Below, piece after piece: positions 33,474-45,029 of a stretch of DNA of 64,000 bases. Both the position numbers and the translations under genes were made by a program. This DNA comes from Hibiscus mutabilis (lineage: Eukaryota > Streptophyta > Magnoliopsida > Malvales > Malvaceae). The DNA is taken from positions 18,801,254-18,865,253 of the forward strand of contig CM033723.1 of the NCBI GenBank assembly GCA_019671005.1, written 5' to 3'. The notes under the pieces were generated by a model. The model ran no database searches, was not told where the DNA came from, and saw only the letters and a list, made by a program, of their open reading frames with translations. The stretch's first letter is position 1, and each line of letters begins with the position of its first letter.

Positions 33474-35431
33474 ATGGTTGTTGATTCAACTCTCCCCTCT
33501 GCAGTTAGTGAGAATGATGCCAAAGCTCTTGGATTCATCGAAGAGATGACCAAGAATGTTGATTCGGTTCAAGAGAGGATCTTAGGTGAGATCTTAAGTC
33601 GAAATGCCCAGACTGAGTACCTCAAACGGTTCAACCTCAATGGAGCTACGGACCGGGAAACATTGAAGTCCAAAGTCCCTGTTGTCACTTACGAGGATCT
33701 TCAGCCTGAGATCCAACGTATAGCCAATGGTGACAAGTCTCCCATCCTATCATCTCACCCCATATCTGAGTTTCTCACCAGGGACCATTAACTATGGCTA
33801 TGGGGTTTTTCATATATTTCTAGCCCTCGTATTAAGTATTTTTCGGGTTTGATTTGCAATTTTGCAGTTCTGGGACTTCTGCTGGAGAAAGGAAGCTGAT
33901 GCCAACAATTCATGAAGAGTTGGATCGTCGGCAACTCTTGTATAGCCTTCTTATGCCTGTAATGAACCTGTGAGTATTTTTCTTTGGCTTTTTTGTTTTA
34001 CAGGGGGGAGATTAAAGTTTGATATTTTCATGTTTTGGTCATGACAGTTACGTGCCGGGATTGGACAAAGGGAAGGGTCTTTATTTCTTGTTTATAAAAG
34101 CTGAAACAAAGACCCCGGGTGGGCTTGTGGCACGCCCGGTTCTTACCAGCTACTGCAAAAGCCAGCACTTTAAGAACAGACCACATGATCCTTTCAACGT
34201 TTACACCAGCCCCTACCAGACCATCCTATGCCCCGACTCCATCCAGAGCATGTACGCCCAAATGCTCTGCGGCTTGATCATGAGGGAAGAGGTCCTTCGA
34301 GTCGGTGCCGTCTTCGCTTCCGGCCTACTTAAGGCCATTCGTTTCCTTCAAGTCAACTGGAAACAATTTGCTCATGACATCGAAACCGGAACGTTAACCC
34401 CTAAAGTAGCTGACCCTTCCGTTCGGGAATGCATGAGCAAAGTCTTGAAACCTAACCCTGAACTTGCGGCGTTTATTACCAAGGAATGGTCGGAGGAGAA
34501 CTGGGAGAGTATCATCACTAGGATTTGGCCCAACACCAAGTACCTTGATGTGATCGTAACCGGAGCCATGGCTCAATATATTCCCACCCTTGAATATTAC
34601 AGTGGTGGCTTGCCAATGGCTTGTACCATGTACGCTTCCTCAGAGTGTTATTTCGGTCTTAATCTCAAGCCAATGTGTGAAGCATCCGAGGTTTCATACA
34701 CTATCATGCCAAATATGGCCTACTTTGAATTCTTGCCTCATGAGTCATCCGCTCCCGAACTGTCTCGTGACTCACCGCCACGCCTCGTTGATCTTGCTGA
34801 TTTAGAAGTCGGCAAGGAATACGAGCTCATCGTCCCTAATTATGCCGGGCTGTGCCGTTACAGAGTCGGCGATATCCTCCGAGTCACCGGTTTTCACAAC
34901 TCGGCTCCGCAATTCCGTTTCATTAGGAGGAAGAACGTATTGTTGAGCATTGATTTCGACAAAACCGATGAGTCCGAGTTGCAACAGGCCATAGAGAATG
35001 CTTCAGTTTTGCTCAAGGAATACAACACCAGCGTTGTTGAATACACGAGCTGCGCGGACACCAAAGATATACCAGGCCACTACGTGCTTTACTGGGAATT
35101 ATTCGTTAAAGACGCTGCTAATGCCCCAACAGAGGAAGTTTTGAGCCGCTGCTGCTTTGAAATGGAGGAATCATTGAACGTAGTCTACCGTCAATGCCGA
35201 GTTGCAGACTCGATCGGTCCACTGGAGATACGTGTGGTGAAAAAATTTGAGGAGTTAATGGACTATGCAATTTCAAGGGGAGCTTCCATAAATCAATACA
35301 AAGTTCCAAGATGTGTCAGCTTCACACCGATTATGGAACTTCTCGACTCAAGGGTGGTTTCAAAGCATTTCAGTCCAGCTTTACCACACTGGTCCCCTGA
35401 ACCACGTTCACATGATGCCATAATCGCCTAG
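33474..35431 (+). CDS. GH3: Group II GH3 acyl-acid-amido synthetase (auxin-conjugating)
   Basis: Three exons, 33474-33781, 33868-33969 and 34048-35431, join in phase to 597 codons, the normal GH3 length. GH3 enzymes of this group adenylate indole-3-acetic acid and link it to amino acids in the cytosol, lowering active auxin. Motifs: the ATP-binding loop SSGTSAGERK (residues 103-112, spanning the first junction), YASSE (332-336), YRVGD (408-412) and a near-terminal NQYKVPR. The N-terminus (MVVDSTLP) and C-terminus (ALPHWSPE) fit GH3.1-like proteins. Oddities: intron 1 begins GG, not GT, at 33782-33783; the usual GTF before EELMDYAISRG is reduced to KKF (535-537); one codon is missing before SIGPLE. 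Unspliced, exon 1 stops at 33791. Gene family certain; functionality uncertain. Confidence 0.92.
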
Positions 35432-35446
35432 TGTTGGAGAAAAAAG

Positions 35447-35452
35447 AATAAA
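35447..35452 (+). terminator. Polyadenylation signal of GH3
   Basis: AATAAA 16 bases after the stop codon. It is close to the stop, so further signals may lie downstream. Confidence 0.5.
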
Positions 35453-35569
35453 AGTTGAAGAATTAATCTGCCTTGCTACCAACCAAAAAACAACAGCATC
35501 TTTTCTGTAAAAGGAAAAAATAATAATAATCAGATAGACAAGTAACAGCGGTCTGCTTATGTTGTAGCA

Positions 35570-36586
35570 GGGATTTAAATAGCGTTCGCGGTCGCGTCGC
35601 GTTTATCGCAATTGCGGACATAACGGATACCATTACGGTCATTGCGGATGTCGCGGTCGTGAATTTTTTTAAATTCACACAACTTATTGTAAAATATAAT
35701 AAATGTACGTGTAAATATAAAAAAGTCACTTTTGATGATTTTTAGAATGTTTTGTAATGTTTATGAACTTTTATTAGTATGAGAATACAATTTTTACAAT
35801 CATTAATTATTATTATATTTATTTACAAATTTCCCGAAAATATTGTATTAACTATAACATAAATAAAATAAAAAATATTAAACATTCAACATATTTAATA
35901 AGTTTGAAAACTTTTATATATAAAATAATTAAAAATCCATATATGAGACTTGAGATAGGTTTTCAATGTTTTCTGAAAAATATATGGCCAAATTATTCGT
36001 TTTCATTGTTATTATATGTAAAATTCACACAAATTATTATAAAACATAATAATTATAATTATAAAAGTTACTTTTTATGATTTTTAGAGGGTTTTCCAAC
36101 ACTTATGAAAGGATTTAATTGAAAGGAAATAAGACTTAGTGGCTCAATTGGAAGTTTCATTATAGATTTAAGGACTTAATTGGAATAAAACAAAACATCC
36201 TAATAAAACTAAAAATCTAAAAAGACTAAATTGTAAGCGTAGTAAAACTTTTAAGTCTCTCCAAAAAATCACTAAAACTTGAACCCTCTACCTGCAATTT
36301 ACCCTTTTTATTTTTCATCTTCTCCTCTCCCTCTCGCGAGCTATGCAACTTGTTTTCCTTCCCATTTTTATCTCCGGCCACCAGGCGGTGTCGCGATTGT
36401 TTTGATAACGGGGATAGCGTCCCGTCATCGCCGCGACAACCGCAATCGCGTTATTTCGCGTCCGCGACAGGCCGCAACAGTCGTGATTCCGTTGTTCACC
36501 GCGAATTTCACTAAATGCGATTTCGGATGGCGGCGCGACCGCAATTTCGCGGCCGCAATCACGTTAGCGATCCGCGATTTAGAACA
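35570..36586. mobile_element. Non-autonomous DNA element with CG-rich ends
   Basis: About 1 kb with an AT-rich middle and very CG-rich ends (35575-35665 and 36380-36580) full of CGCGAT, GCGGTCGCG and similar strings. Ends are inversely related (left GATTTAAATAGCG, right reverse complement TTCTAAATCGCGG). Possible 8-bp target duplication TTGTAGCA (35562-35569) against ATGTAGTA (36587-36594), six of eight matching. It is likely hAT- or Mutator-derived and lies about 120 bp beyond the GH3 poly-A signal. Confidence 0.55.
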
Positions 36587-36594
36587 TGTAGTAA

Positions 36595-37600
36595 AATTTT
36601 TAATTTCATTATTTTTTAAAGGTGTCTGTTCTGTTTTCACCATGTTTGTGTAATAAAGACAAGTTGATATGTAAATGTTTTTGGGTTTTCTTGCCCACTG
36701 CATGTTTCTCTGTCACTTGCAATAGGTTCTTATATCTGTCTTTTTCTTCCTTATCAAAACGATGATCAGGAAAAGAAACTAAAGATGTGTGGGTCATGAA
36801 CGAAGTTGATGAAATAATATCATTTTTTTTATCAAGTAAATCTTTATTTGGTAAAACTTATTTTTTAATTTAATTTACAATAAATATGAGTGAAAATTCA
36901 CTTAGTAGAAAAATGACACAGAAAAATTAATAAAATAAATAATTTTTATTAGTTGAGACCATGAATAACATAAGGAGCCGAGCTTATAATATAAATTCTC
37001 CTTTTTACCATATTTCGCAAGAAATAGATAACTAATTACAAAAAAGTAACAAAACACTTAACCTACAGACCCAAATTATTAATTCACTACAGCTACCTAT
37101 CTGTTTATAGCAATTTAAACTCTACGTTGCACCTCATTATTTTTTTCAATTAAGCAAAACTATTTATGCCTCTTTTCTTAAAGGAAAACTAATCTTCTTC
37201 TAGAGGTAAATTAATTCCTAGACATTTTGAGAAATCTTTTTCATTCTTGGAATCCCAATCTCTCTTAGCCTTGATTATGAAAAGACCTTATTTAGATGTA
37301 TTAAAGGAAACGTTGAGCTTCTAACTTGGCTCGAAATGATGTTGTTATTCTCTTCCCAATAGATATGTTCAATAAGATGTATGACGACATCGTTTTTATA
37401 CTTCAACACATGCTATTTCTTTTCTGATGTGAGACTAATATCTCCACTTCTCTAAGACATGACATTCTTCACCACTCAATCTCATGATATTATTGTCTCG
37501 GTTGTTCTCCCTGCCTACTCGACCCATTGGAGCTCTCGACGTAAAATTGAACAGTTAATGGCATCCTCTGATGCCACTTGTCACAAGATCATTATCCTTT
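36595..37600. other. AT-rich intergenic DNA, no gene seen
   Basis: No supported gene. 37565-37590 on the minus strand reads AAGTGGCATCAGAGGATGCC, which resembles a decayed Met-tRNA primer-binding site. 37420-37440 in reverse complement resembles the TTAGTCCCACATCGG phrase common near plant LTR promoters. An old minus-strand LTR element is possible but has no definable ends. Confidence 0.4.
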
Positions 37601-37616
37601 ATCCAAAAAAAACATG

Positions 37617-37925
37617 TATGATGTTATAAAATGGGCATTAAACTTTAGTTTTTGTTACAAAATGGTCACTGAGCCGTTAACTGCTATTAATTGGGTGACG
37701 TGATAATCAAGAAAATTTGTACAATAACACATTTAATCCTCAATATTTACGCATTCCATCAATTTAGACATCAATAATGAGGGTTAAATTAAGACTAAAT
37801 TGATTGAATGTGCTATTATTCAAATTTTTGTAACTTTCACGTCATTCACTTAATGACAATTAACAGCTTAGTGACCGTTTTGTAACAAAAACTAAAATTT
37901 AATGCTCATTATATAACTTTTGAAA
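37617..37925. repeat. Foldback (inverted-repeat) element
   Basis: Two arms of roughly 110-130 bp pair with each other: left from 37617 (GGGCATTAAACTTTAGTTTT), right ending near 37925 as its imperfect complement (AAAACTAAAATTTAATGCTC). The right flank continues beyond the left arm, suggesting the left end is truncated. No ORF. Confidence 0.65.
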
Positions 37926-38111
37926 GTTGTAATCATTTTGTATTTTTAGGATAGATTAGTGACTATTTGTATACTTTATCCTATGTAATGCCATCATTTT
38001 TTATACCTCATAATCTACTCTCTCTTTTTTCCCCTTTCTAGCATAAGATTTATAACTTTACTTCTCTAGAAGTAGACACATGCACGAGATTGCCGCTTGC
38101 TTCTAACATGG

Positions 38112-38812
38112 TTTTAAAAAGGGTAAACTACATATTTAGTACTCCAACTATGATCACATTATTATTTTGGTACCCCAACTATTATTTTTGACAAAATAGT
38201 AATTAATATTACGTTTTTGTTCTATTTTGGTACCCTATACGTTAAAAATTAACAGAGATGATGATGTGGCTGGTATAATCACAGTTTTAGCCCAAAACAC
38301 TTATATAATTTTATCAATTTAGTTCAAATCTATTAATTTAAAACATCATTTTCATTTTGGGGTAAAATTATAAATTACCCACTTATTCTTCTTCTTCTTT
38401 ATTGATTATACTATCCTTATGGATGATGAATCAATCGGAAACTGAAAATTGACAAAACAAATCTAAATTGATGGATGATCAATCATTTTCATTTTGGGGT
38501 AAAATTGCAAATTACCCACTTTTCCATTGACTTTGATAGAAGAAGAAAAATGGGTAATTTGCAATTTTACCCCCAAAATTAAGATAATATTTTAAATTGA
38601 TAGATTTTGGACTAAATTGATAATATATATAAGTGTTTTGGACTAAAATCATAATTATATCCAACCATGTTATTATCTCCGTTATTTTTTAACGACTGGG
38701 TACCAAAACTGAACAGAAATGTAACATTATGTATCATTTTACCAAAAATAATATTGGGGCACTAATAATAACACGAGCATAATTGAAGTACTAAATAAGT
38801 AATTTACCCTTA
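38112..38812. repeat. Foldback/MITE-like element, about 700 bp
   Basis: Terminal inverted repeat GGGTAAACTAC (38111-38121) against GTAATTTACCC (38799-38809), with pairing continuing inward (TATTTAGTACT; TAATTTGCAATTTTACCCC). Two CATTTTCATTTTGGGGTAAAA copies (38349 and 38485) are internal direct repeats. The flanks share TTAA, but the target duplication is not certain. Non-coding. Confidence 0.65.
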
Positions 38813-38815
38813 AGA

Positions 38816-39970
38816 AAAGAATTTATTTTTAAAGTGAAGTGCATCAGTAATAGTAATACTGTGGTTCAAATGTAAAAATGTTTTGAATACCGCCACCATG
38901 TGGTTTAAAGCCCGAAACCCAAAACGGACAAATGGTAAACACATAATCTAAGTTTGGATGCAGAAACATGAGTGATCAGAGATTGGTGATCCCAGTATCT
39001 GAAATGAGTCGGCTAAGGCAAACACCTTTCGACTTGAGTTTGGGAATCTAATTGAGGCGGCTAAAGCGCTATTAAAGCCTAAAGGCAATGGACAGCAATT
39101 AATTAAAGCCTTGATTTGTTCCAGAAAAAAAAAGATGGTAATGTACCCCTTGCTCCTCACTTTCAAGTTTTAACGGAGAAACCAAACGTCGGAGTCCAGG
39201 TTTGAACCACTGCCGCTCAAATTCCCCGCTTTGTTGCCTCTTGCCCCAGTGCTTGCCTACGTTACATATCATCAAATTAATTAATGTTGAACTAATTAAA
39301 AATACAATACACTTGAGTTATTAACTTCTAAGTTTTGATAAAAAAAGATTAATTAATTTCTAAGTTACTTGATCAACATAGCAGGAAACTGATTAATAGC
39401 GTACAACTGCACTACAATCAATCATCAAATTAAAAATCAAAATTGCACAACATTTATCAAAATATTATGTGAGATTAACAATTATAAATGGCTACAGTGC
39501 ATCATTATGAGTAAAATGATATTATATCTTAGTCTATTATTTTTATTAGAAAAAACTGGCCTTGTTATTTTATTAATTTAACGGAACAAAGAAATTATCA
39601 AATTATCTATTCAAAAAAGAAATTATCAAATTATAGTTTTATAAATTAGTGTAAAAGTGAAGAGGGTACACAGGGTACACACATAGTGTTTTTTACATAA
39701 TAAAAAATTGATCTTTCCCAGTTTTTTTATTCAATTGAGGTAAATGAAAATTGTACGTTTCAAGGAAAGCGAAGAAATACTAAACTTCCTCTACTTTATC
39801 ATACATAAAAATATTTATCCAAACCAAAAAAAGATTATTATTTCCCTTAAGCTTTGCTTATTATGAAGGATGTATATGAGGAATGATGAAAAATTTATTA
39901 ACCAAATGGTTAAGATTCATAACCACTTTCTTACTTTGAATTTTAACTATTTGATTAACAAAGTTTCTAT
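38816..39970. other. Intergenic DNA 3' of the MADS gene, no gene seen
   Basis: AT-rich apart from a mixed segment at 38930-39250. A 72-codon minus ORF there (39166-38948) has no recognisable domain and I do not call it a gene. Confidence 0.5.
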
Positions 39971-39973
39971 CCT

Positions 39974-42900
39974 TCATACCAAGCAGAGTCTTAGTATATT
40001 TGCCGATGGACAGTACATATAATGCCCCTGAAGATGAAGATATGTAATTGGCTGGTCTAAATTTCTGCAAACATGAAAAATAAGATGCACACCATTTGAT
40101 ATCTAAATACAAATAAGTTGAGAAATTATAAAAAGAAAAAGAAGAAGTAGTTTTGGCTAAAGACCTTGAGGGTTGCTGAAATCCATTTGATTCATCAGTA
40201 AAAGTTCTTGGAGCTTGGAGACCACAGTTCATCCAATTGTAGTTTAAACTTGGCGGTATCATAGCCTTCCCTCCAACAAATGGATTCTAAACGTCAAAAC
40301 ACCCAAGCCATCACAAAACAAATTTATATGTCCTTTATAATTCTATAATCAATTATACATTATAATTATCTTTATTGTCATTAACTTTAAATTAAATTTC
40401 TTTAATTCATTATTTGTCTACTACTTTCTTTTTATTTTATCATTATATAATGATAGAAACGACATAACTAGTATATCTAGTATCTACACCCATTGAATGT
40501 GATAAATGTATTTAAGATAGTTCATTATTGGTATTTAAGAAATTGATTGCTTTTAATTCTCCTGTGAAGCAATTTATAGATTAAAGAAAATGATTGACTG
40601 GCATTATAAGAAAATTTTGTAAAGTTACTTGATAGATAAGTTATTAAAAACGAGAAATTGGAAAGCATCATTATAAGGAGAATATCATGCAATCAATTTC
40701 TTCTTGAGTTTCAAGTGGATAGGTTGAAAGAAATGTTTCCTAAGAGGGGTACGATTGGATATCGGGCCGGTTTGAAGAATTCAAACCATGGACGTGTTTG
40801 GACTAAATAAATTTCAAAGTCTACTAGGGACTAGGGTAATGGTGATTCAAGTGTCTCTTTTACACCTTAATACAAATAGTAAAGATAGGAGGTTAATCAT
40901 CAATCAAGGAAATAAAATAAGTTTTTCGGTGGAAAAGAGAATGTTGTTATCCCTAGGTGACTCGGGTTCGAGCAGTTTCATGTGCACAATGTGTGTATAC
41001 TATTAAAAAGCTAAGATTAATAAACATATATTATCTTGTAATCGCACCAGACAGTTAAAAAAGTAGCGGCAATAGGTTAGAATTAGGTTTTTTACCTCGC
41101 TAGGCACAATGGTAACCTCAAATTCATTTGAAGTTGGTTGAACAATACGATTTGCTTCTAAACTTGTCTGCAAAATCAGAATTCATATATAAAGATTTCA
41201 GCTGTAAAGAAAGGAATCTGAAATTCAACGGATATATATATATATATATATATTGCCTTGCGTAGGTGGACAAGCTTCAAGGTCTCTTCCAACACCATTT
41301 CATAGTATGTAGCCTCGTTCATTGACTTAAGACAGCCAGGATTTCTCAGGAATTGCCTTCAAAAAACCAATCCATGTATTTATTTTCTTTACATAAGAAT
41401 TAATTCAAACATATATATACATGTATATATTAATTTGATATTACATACTGTAGTTGCCTCTCCACATCTTCCAGCCGAGTACTGCATATAAGCATTTCTT
41501 TTTGGATTTCCTGCATTATTAATTTTTATACGATTACACATTAAAGAAACTTTATAAAGTTTTAATTTTCCATTTACTCCTCTACGTACCTTCAATTGAG
41601 TGGAAATGTCTTTGTTGCTTCTATAAAAACAAAATTAATTCAAACATAATCAATCAGTCACCATCAAATTTAATAATATAGGTGATCTCTCTGTGTACTT
41701 TGTTAGATGGTTAAAAAATATTTATATCTAATTACACCAATATATTAATAAACTATAAGTGATCGGTTGAAGAATCAAATCAGTTAATCTAAGAGATCAA
41801 ACCTATAGATGGTGGAACGATCGTAATAACCAGCTTCAAGGCTCATCTGAGTAATAATGCGTCGGACCACCTGGAATAATTTATATAGAATTTCTCATAC
41901 TTGTATTGAAATTATGTTGCAATCGGTATCTAAATAAATAATTTGAAAAAAAATTGGTTAATTACCACTTGATTTTCCACCCTTTGAATAATAATTCAGC
42001 GGTTCATCAAAAAAGAAAAAAACAAGAATGTCAACAAAAGTGTTGTTGAGTAGATCTTAAAAATATGTATAATGTTTTTTAATATTTTTATAATTAAATT
42101 TAAATAAAAAACATTAATATTTAATTAAATGGTAATTCAAAATTAATTAAATAATCACAAAGGGATTGTTTTTATATTTTATATTCTTGTTGTATAATAG
42201 GAATTATTAATTATCAATTTTATATAATAGAAATTATCAATATATCACTTTTTATAAAAAAATATCTTAACAATTATATTTTGTTATCAATTTGGTAAGC
42301 AATAGGCCACTAGGTGCTGCCATTCTTTTTTTCAAAATAACGGGCTGTGAGCAAAGTCTTACACAATCAATAATTGGATGTAATCATTAAAATCCGTCTA
42401 AGTGTTATTATTATTATTATTAGTATATAAACTTCTCTTTTTCTCTTCTCAACCAAACAATTTTTTTAAAAAGAATTTAAAATATAGAACCATAAAACAA
42501 CTCAAGCTTCGCCTAAATCTTACAGTATAACAGCGAATACAAACCTTTGTTAGTAGAACATTTTTTTTTCATTCAGGAATAACTTTTATCTTATAGAAAA
42601 TTCTAAAACGTACAACAGACACCATTATATACTATTAGCACTACATACCATTAAATTTTTAATGATTTAAAAAATTTAAATTTATTGTTTAAATTCTTCA
42701 TCCATTAATATTTATTCAAAAGCCTTGTATTGTTTTTTTTTTATGTGTAAAAAGATTACAAATGCTTAGATTCATTTTTAAAAATAAAAATACTTACCAT
42801 CCACGATGACGAGCAGGAAGTTCAATGTAACGAGCAAAAACTTCTTCCATTCTAACAAAAAATGATAAGATTAAAACTGAAAGAGGGAAGATGAAGAAAA

Positions 42901-43121
42901 AGAAACAAAAGTAGGAAAAGAAAAGAAAAGCAAACCTTTTGTTGGCATTAAAAAGGAAGAGTTTTCCAGCTGGAGAGAAAATAATAAGAGCAAGGTCAAC
43001 ATCACAGAGAGTGGAAAGTTCATAAGCTTTCTTAAAGAGCCCACTTTTTCTTTTGGCAAAAGTTATATGCCTATAAGTTTTGTTCTCTATCCTTTTTCAT
43101 CTCCACTTTAACACATCCCAT
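39974..43121 (-). pseudogene. MIKC*-like MADS-box gene, frameshifted in exon 1
   Basis: Ten minus-strand exons: 43121-42936, 42851-42798, 41981-41966, 41870-41803, 41620-41590, 41510-41449, 41356-41257, 41167-41096, 40286-40165 and 40064-39974. All junctions keep phase and give about 266 residues. Exon 1 is the MADS DNA-binding domain (FAKRKSGLFKKAYELSTLCD, ALIIFSPAGKLFLF). Exon 2 (EEVFARYIELPARHRGW) and the short K-like helices (EIQKEMLICSTRLEDVERQL) fit the MIKC* AGL30/65/66/104 group, pollen-linked regulators in Arabidopsis. An extra G (CC at 43091-43092, plus strand) after the tenth codon shifts the frame and yields a stop after 16 codons. Intron 7 has a GC donor. The single lesion in an otherwise clean model could be recent or an assembly error. 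Confidence 0.82.
41231..41253. repeat. (AT)n microsatellite at an intron edge
   Basis: A run of alternating A and T directly inside intron 7 of the MADS gene, starting two bases after the GC donor dinucleotide. Confidence 0.9.
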
Positions 43122-43382
43122 TTCTCTGCCTTTATATAACCCTGTTTATATATAAGGTTAAACAAGCCTTCTTTTCCCTCTTTAATTTTGTTTAGGTCCA
43201 CTATTCTTCAAATTAAAGTGTAGTAAATATAGCACTTTTTTTTGTAACTTTTGCCGCCATACAAGAATGCTTTGGACAACTGTGTCACTGCAATCACCTT
43301 TCTTTAAGCAGATTATATTATTAAAGAGGTATTAAAGGTACAGAGCAGCAAACTTAATCCACATTCATGTTTCAACTATGGA

Positions 43383-43590
43383 AAAAAATCCTCTGCCCCT
43401 TTCGGTGCCTTGTTCTAAGTCCCAACATTAAAAAATTAAATTCTAAGCATTAACCTTAAATTCTAAATCCTAAACTATAACCCTGCCTCTATTTCCCTAA
43501 ACCCTAACTTTAAACCTAAGCTTAATTTTTTAGTATAAGGGCATAAATAGGGGAACTAAAAAGGCACAGAGGATTTCTATTCTCCAACTA
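43383..43590. mobile_element. Small inverted-repeat element with telomere-like core
   Basis: AATCCTCTGCCCCTTTCGGTGCC at the left matches in reverse the right-hand GGCACAGAGGATTT. Similar flanks (TCAACTATG and CCAACTATA) suggest a 9-bp Mutator-type target duplication. The interior has degenerate CTAAACCCTAA-like text. Upstream of the MADS gene start by about 260 bp. Confidence 0.5.
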
Positions 43591-43939
43591 TATACTTATT
43601 ATTTTCATTTGGACGTGTTTTAATTCTTTTGCTTCTAGACCCTAACTTGGAGTGGACCCAATATAAATCTCCTTAAATCCCTCTTCAAAATCTACACCTC
43701 TTTTATTAAAACAAAAATCATTGGATATATACAAACTTCCTTCCCCCCTTTCCATTGGATCTTCAATCGAAGTTATATGGTTGAAAAATCTTTTTCTTGC
43801 AATTTAAGATTTAGTTGAATTCAAGGAGTGCTTTGACTACAATAAGATGATTTATTCCCTCCTACTGATCTAAGTTCAAACATCTTTATCTACATGAGAT
43901 TAAAAAGAGATATATGTTCAAAACACTTTTTTCGGCATG

Positions 43940-44640
43940 GGTTTCAACGAATGGGTCAAGATGAACTTATCTCGGCCAGTGTATTTTGCGCATGATCCTA
44001 CAAATTGGGACCTTCTATTTGGTGCAATTGTGTAGAATTTGTGGCGGTTTCATAACTCGATAGTGTTCGATAATCCCATGGATAGCTGGGGTTCAGTATT
44101 GGAGAAAAATCGACATTTGGTGCAGGTAACTGTGAGCGCGTTGAATGCTACTCCATGTTGCACAGGTACGATTTCTTCATTGCCTCGGGGTCTTGATCAT
44201 TGGTTACCTCCGGATGCTGATTGGGTGAAGCTTAACATGGACGGTACGAAATGAGGATCAGATGGCTTGGCATCCTACAGTGGGGTATTACGGGATTGTA
44301 CAGGTAATTAGATTTGTTGCTTTGCTAAGCTCATTGGAGTTTGTCCGGTGTTGGAAGAAGAATTGTGGGGGGGGTATCTTGGTCTTTCATGTGCATGGGA
44401 TAATGGGTATCATAACGTTATTTTGGAACTTGATAGTATGGATGCGGTACAAATACTCTAGTCTGACATGCCTGACAAGGGGCCTCCTCTTTGGTTGAGC
44501 GTCTACATGAGTTACGATGGCGGGAATGAGAGATTCAAATTCAGCATGTGTCGCAGCCAGGGAATAAGGTAGCAGATAGGCTAAAGGAGGCTGTACCGTC
44601 AGATAGCTTTGATGTTATTCAGTTCTCTTCCCCTCTGTTA
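43940..44640 (+). pseudogene. LINE RNase H (RVT_3-like) relic
   Basis: A plus-strand frame at 44039-44254 contains WLPPDADWVKLNMDGTK, the start of the RNase H-like domain that ends many plant LINE polyproteins. A stop follows. The next frames read SYSGVLRDCTG, then LGLSCAWDNGYHNVILELDS (44385-44440), matching the middle of the same domain. Several stops and shifts. No reverse transcriptase upstream. Confidence 0.75.
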
Positions 44641-44801
44641 GTAGTTCTACCTCTTTTATTTGAGGATGCTATGATTAGTTGCTTGTATTATTACAACTTG
44701 TCCTCTTTTCCTCCAAGTATATTTAAGAGTTTTTTAATGAGGCACGTGGTAATAACCCTTTTTACATCTAAAAAAATAAAATGTATAGTAAATTTAACTA
44801 T

Positions 44802-45029
44802 TGTTATGAATAAAATAACGAAGAACAATAATAAGAACAAAGAGAAGAGAGAAAGAGAGAGATTTTTATTCATTCTCAATATTGAGTTGTGTACAATGCT
44901 TTCTCTAAATCTATATTTATAGGCATATGATGGAAACCCTAATTCCAATGAGTATTAAACCTTAATAATAAAGTACATTGAAGTCTCCTTTAATACATGG
45001 ATATTCACCATAAATAAATATTCATAACA
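44802..45029 (-). mobile_element. Ty1/copia 3' LTR (228 bp)
   Basis: Bounded by TGTTATGAAT and ATTCATAACA, with an A+G-rich tract (CCAAGAGAGAG on the minus strand) next to its 45029 end as polypurine tract. Minus-strand CCTATAAATATAG near 44920 is a TATA-like box. The matching 5' LTR is not found to the right. Confidence 0.7.

Noticed and set aside
36279..36653. 124-codon ORF at the CG-rich end of the inverted-repeat element
   Set aside because: The composition reflects CGCG-rich terminal sequence; no protein features and no support beyond openness.
37565..37592. Primer-binding-site-like string on the minus strand
   Set aside because: One decayed match without definable LTRs, target duplication or coding remains; noted in the intergenic entry only.
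43081..43092. Explaining the MADS frameshift by a different start codon or extra intron
   Set aside because: The correct frame upstream of the extra base is closed by TGA within three codons, and no plausible splice pair removes just that base.
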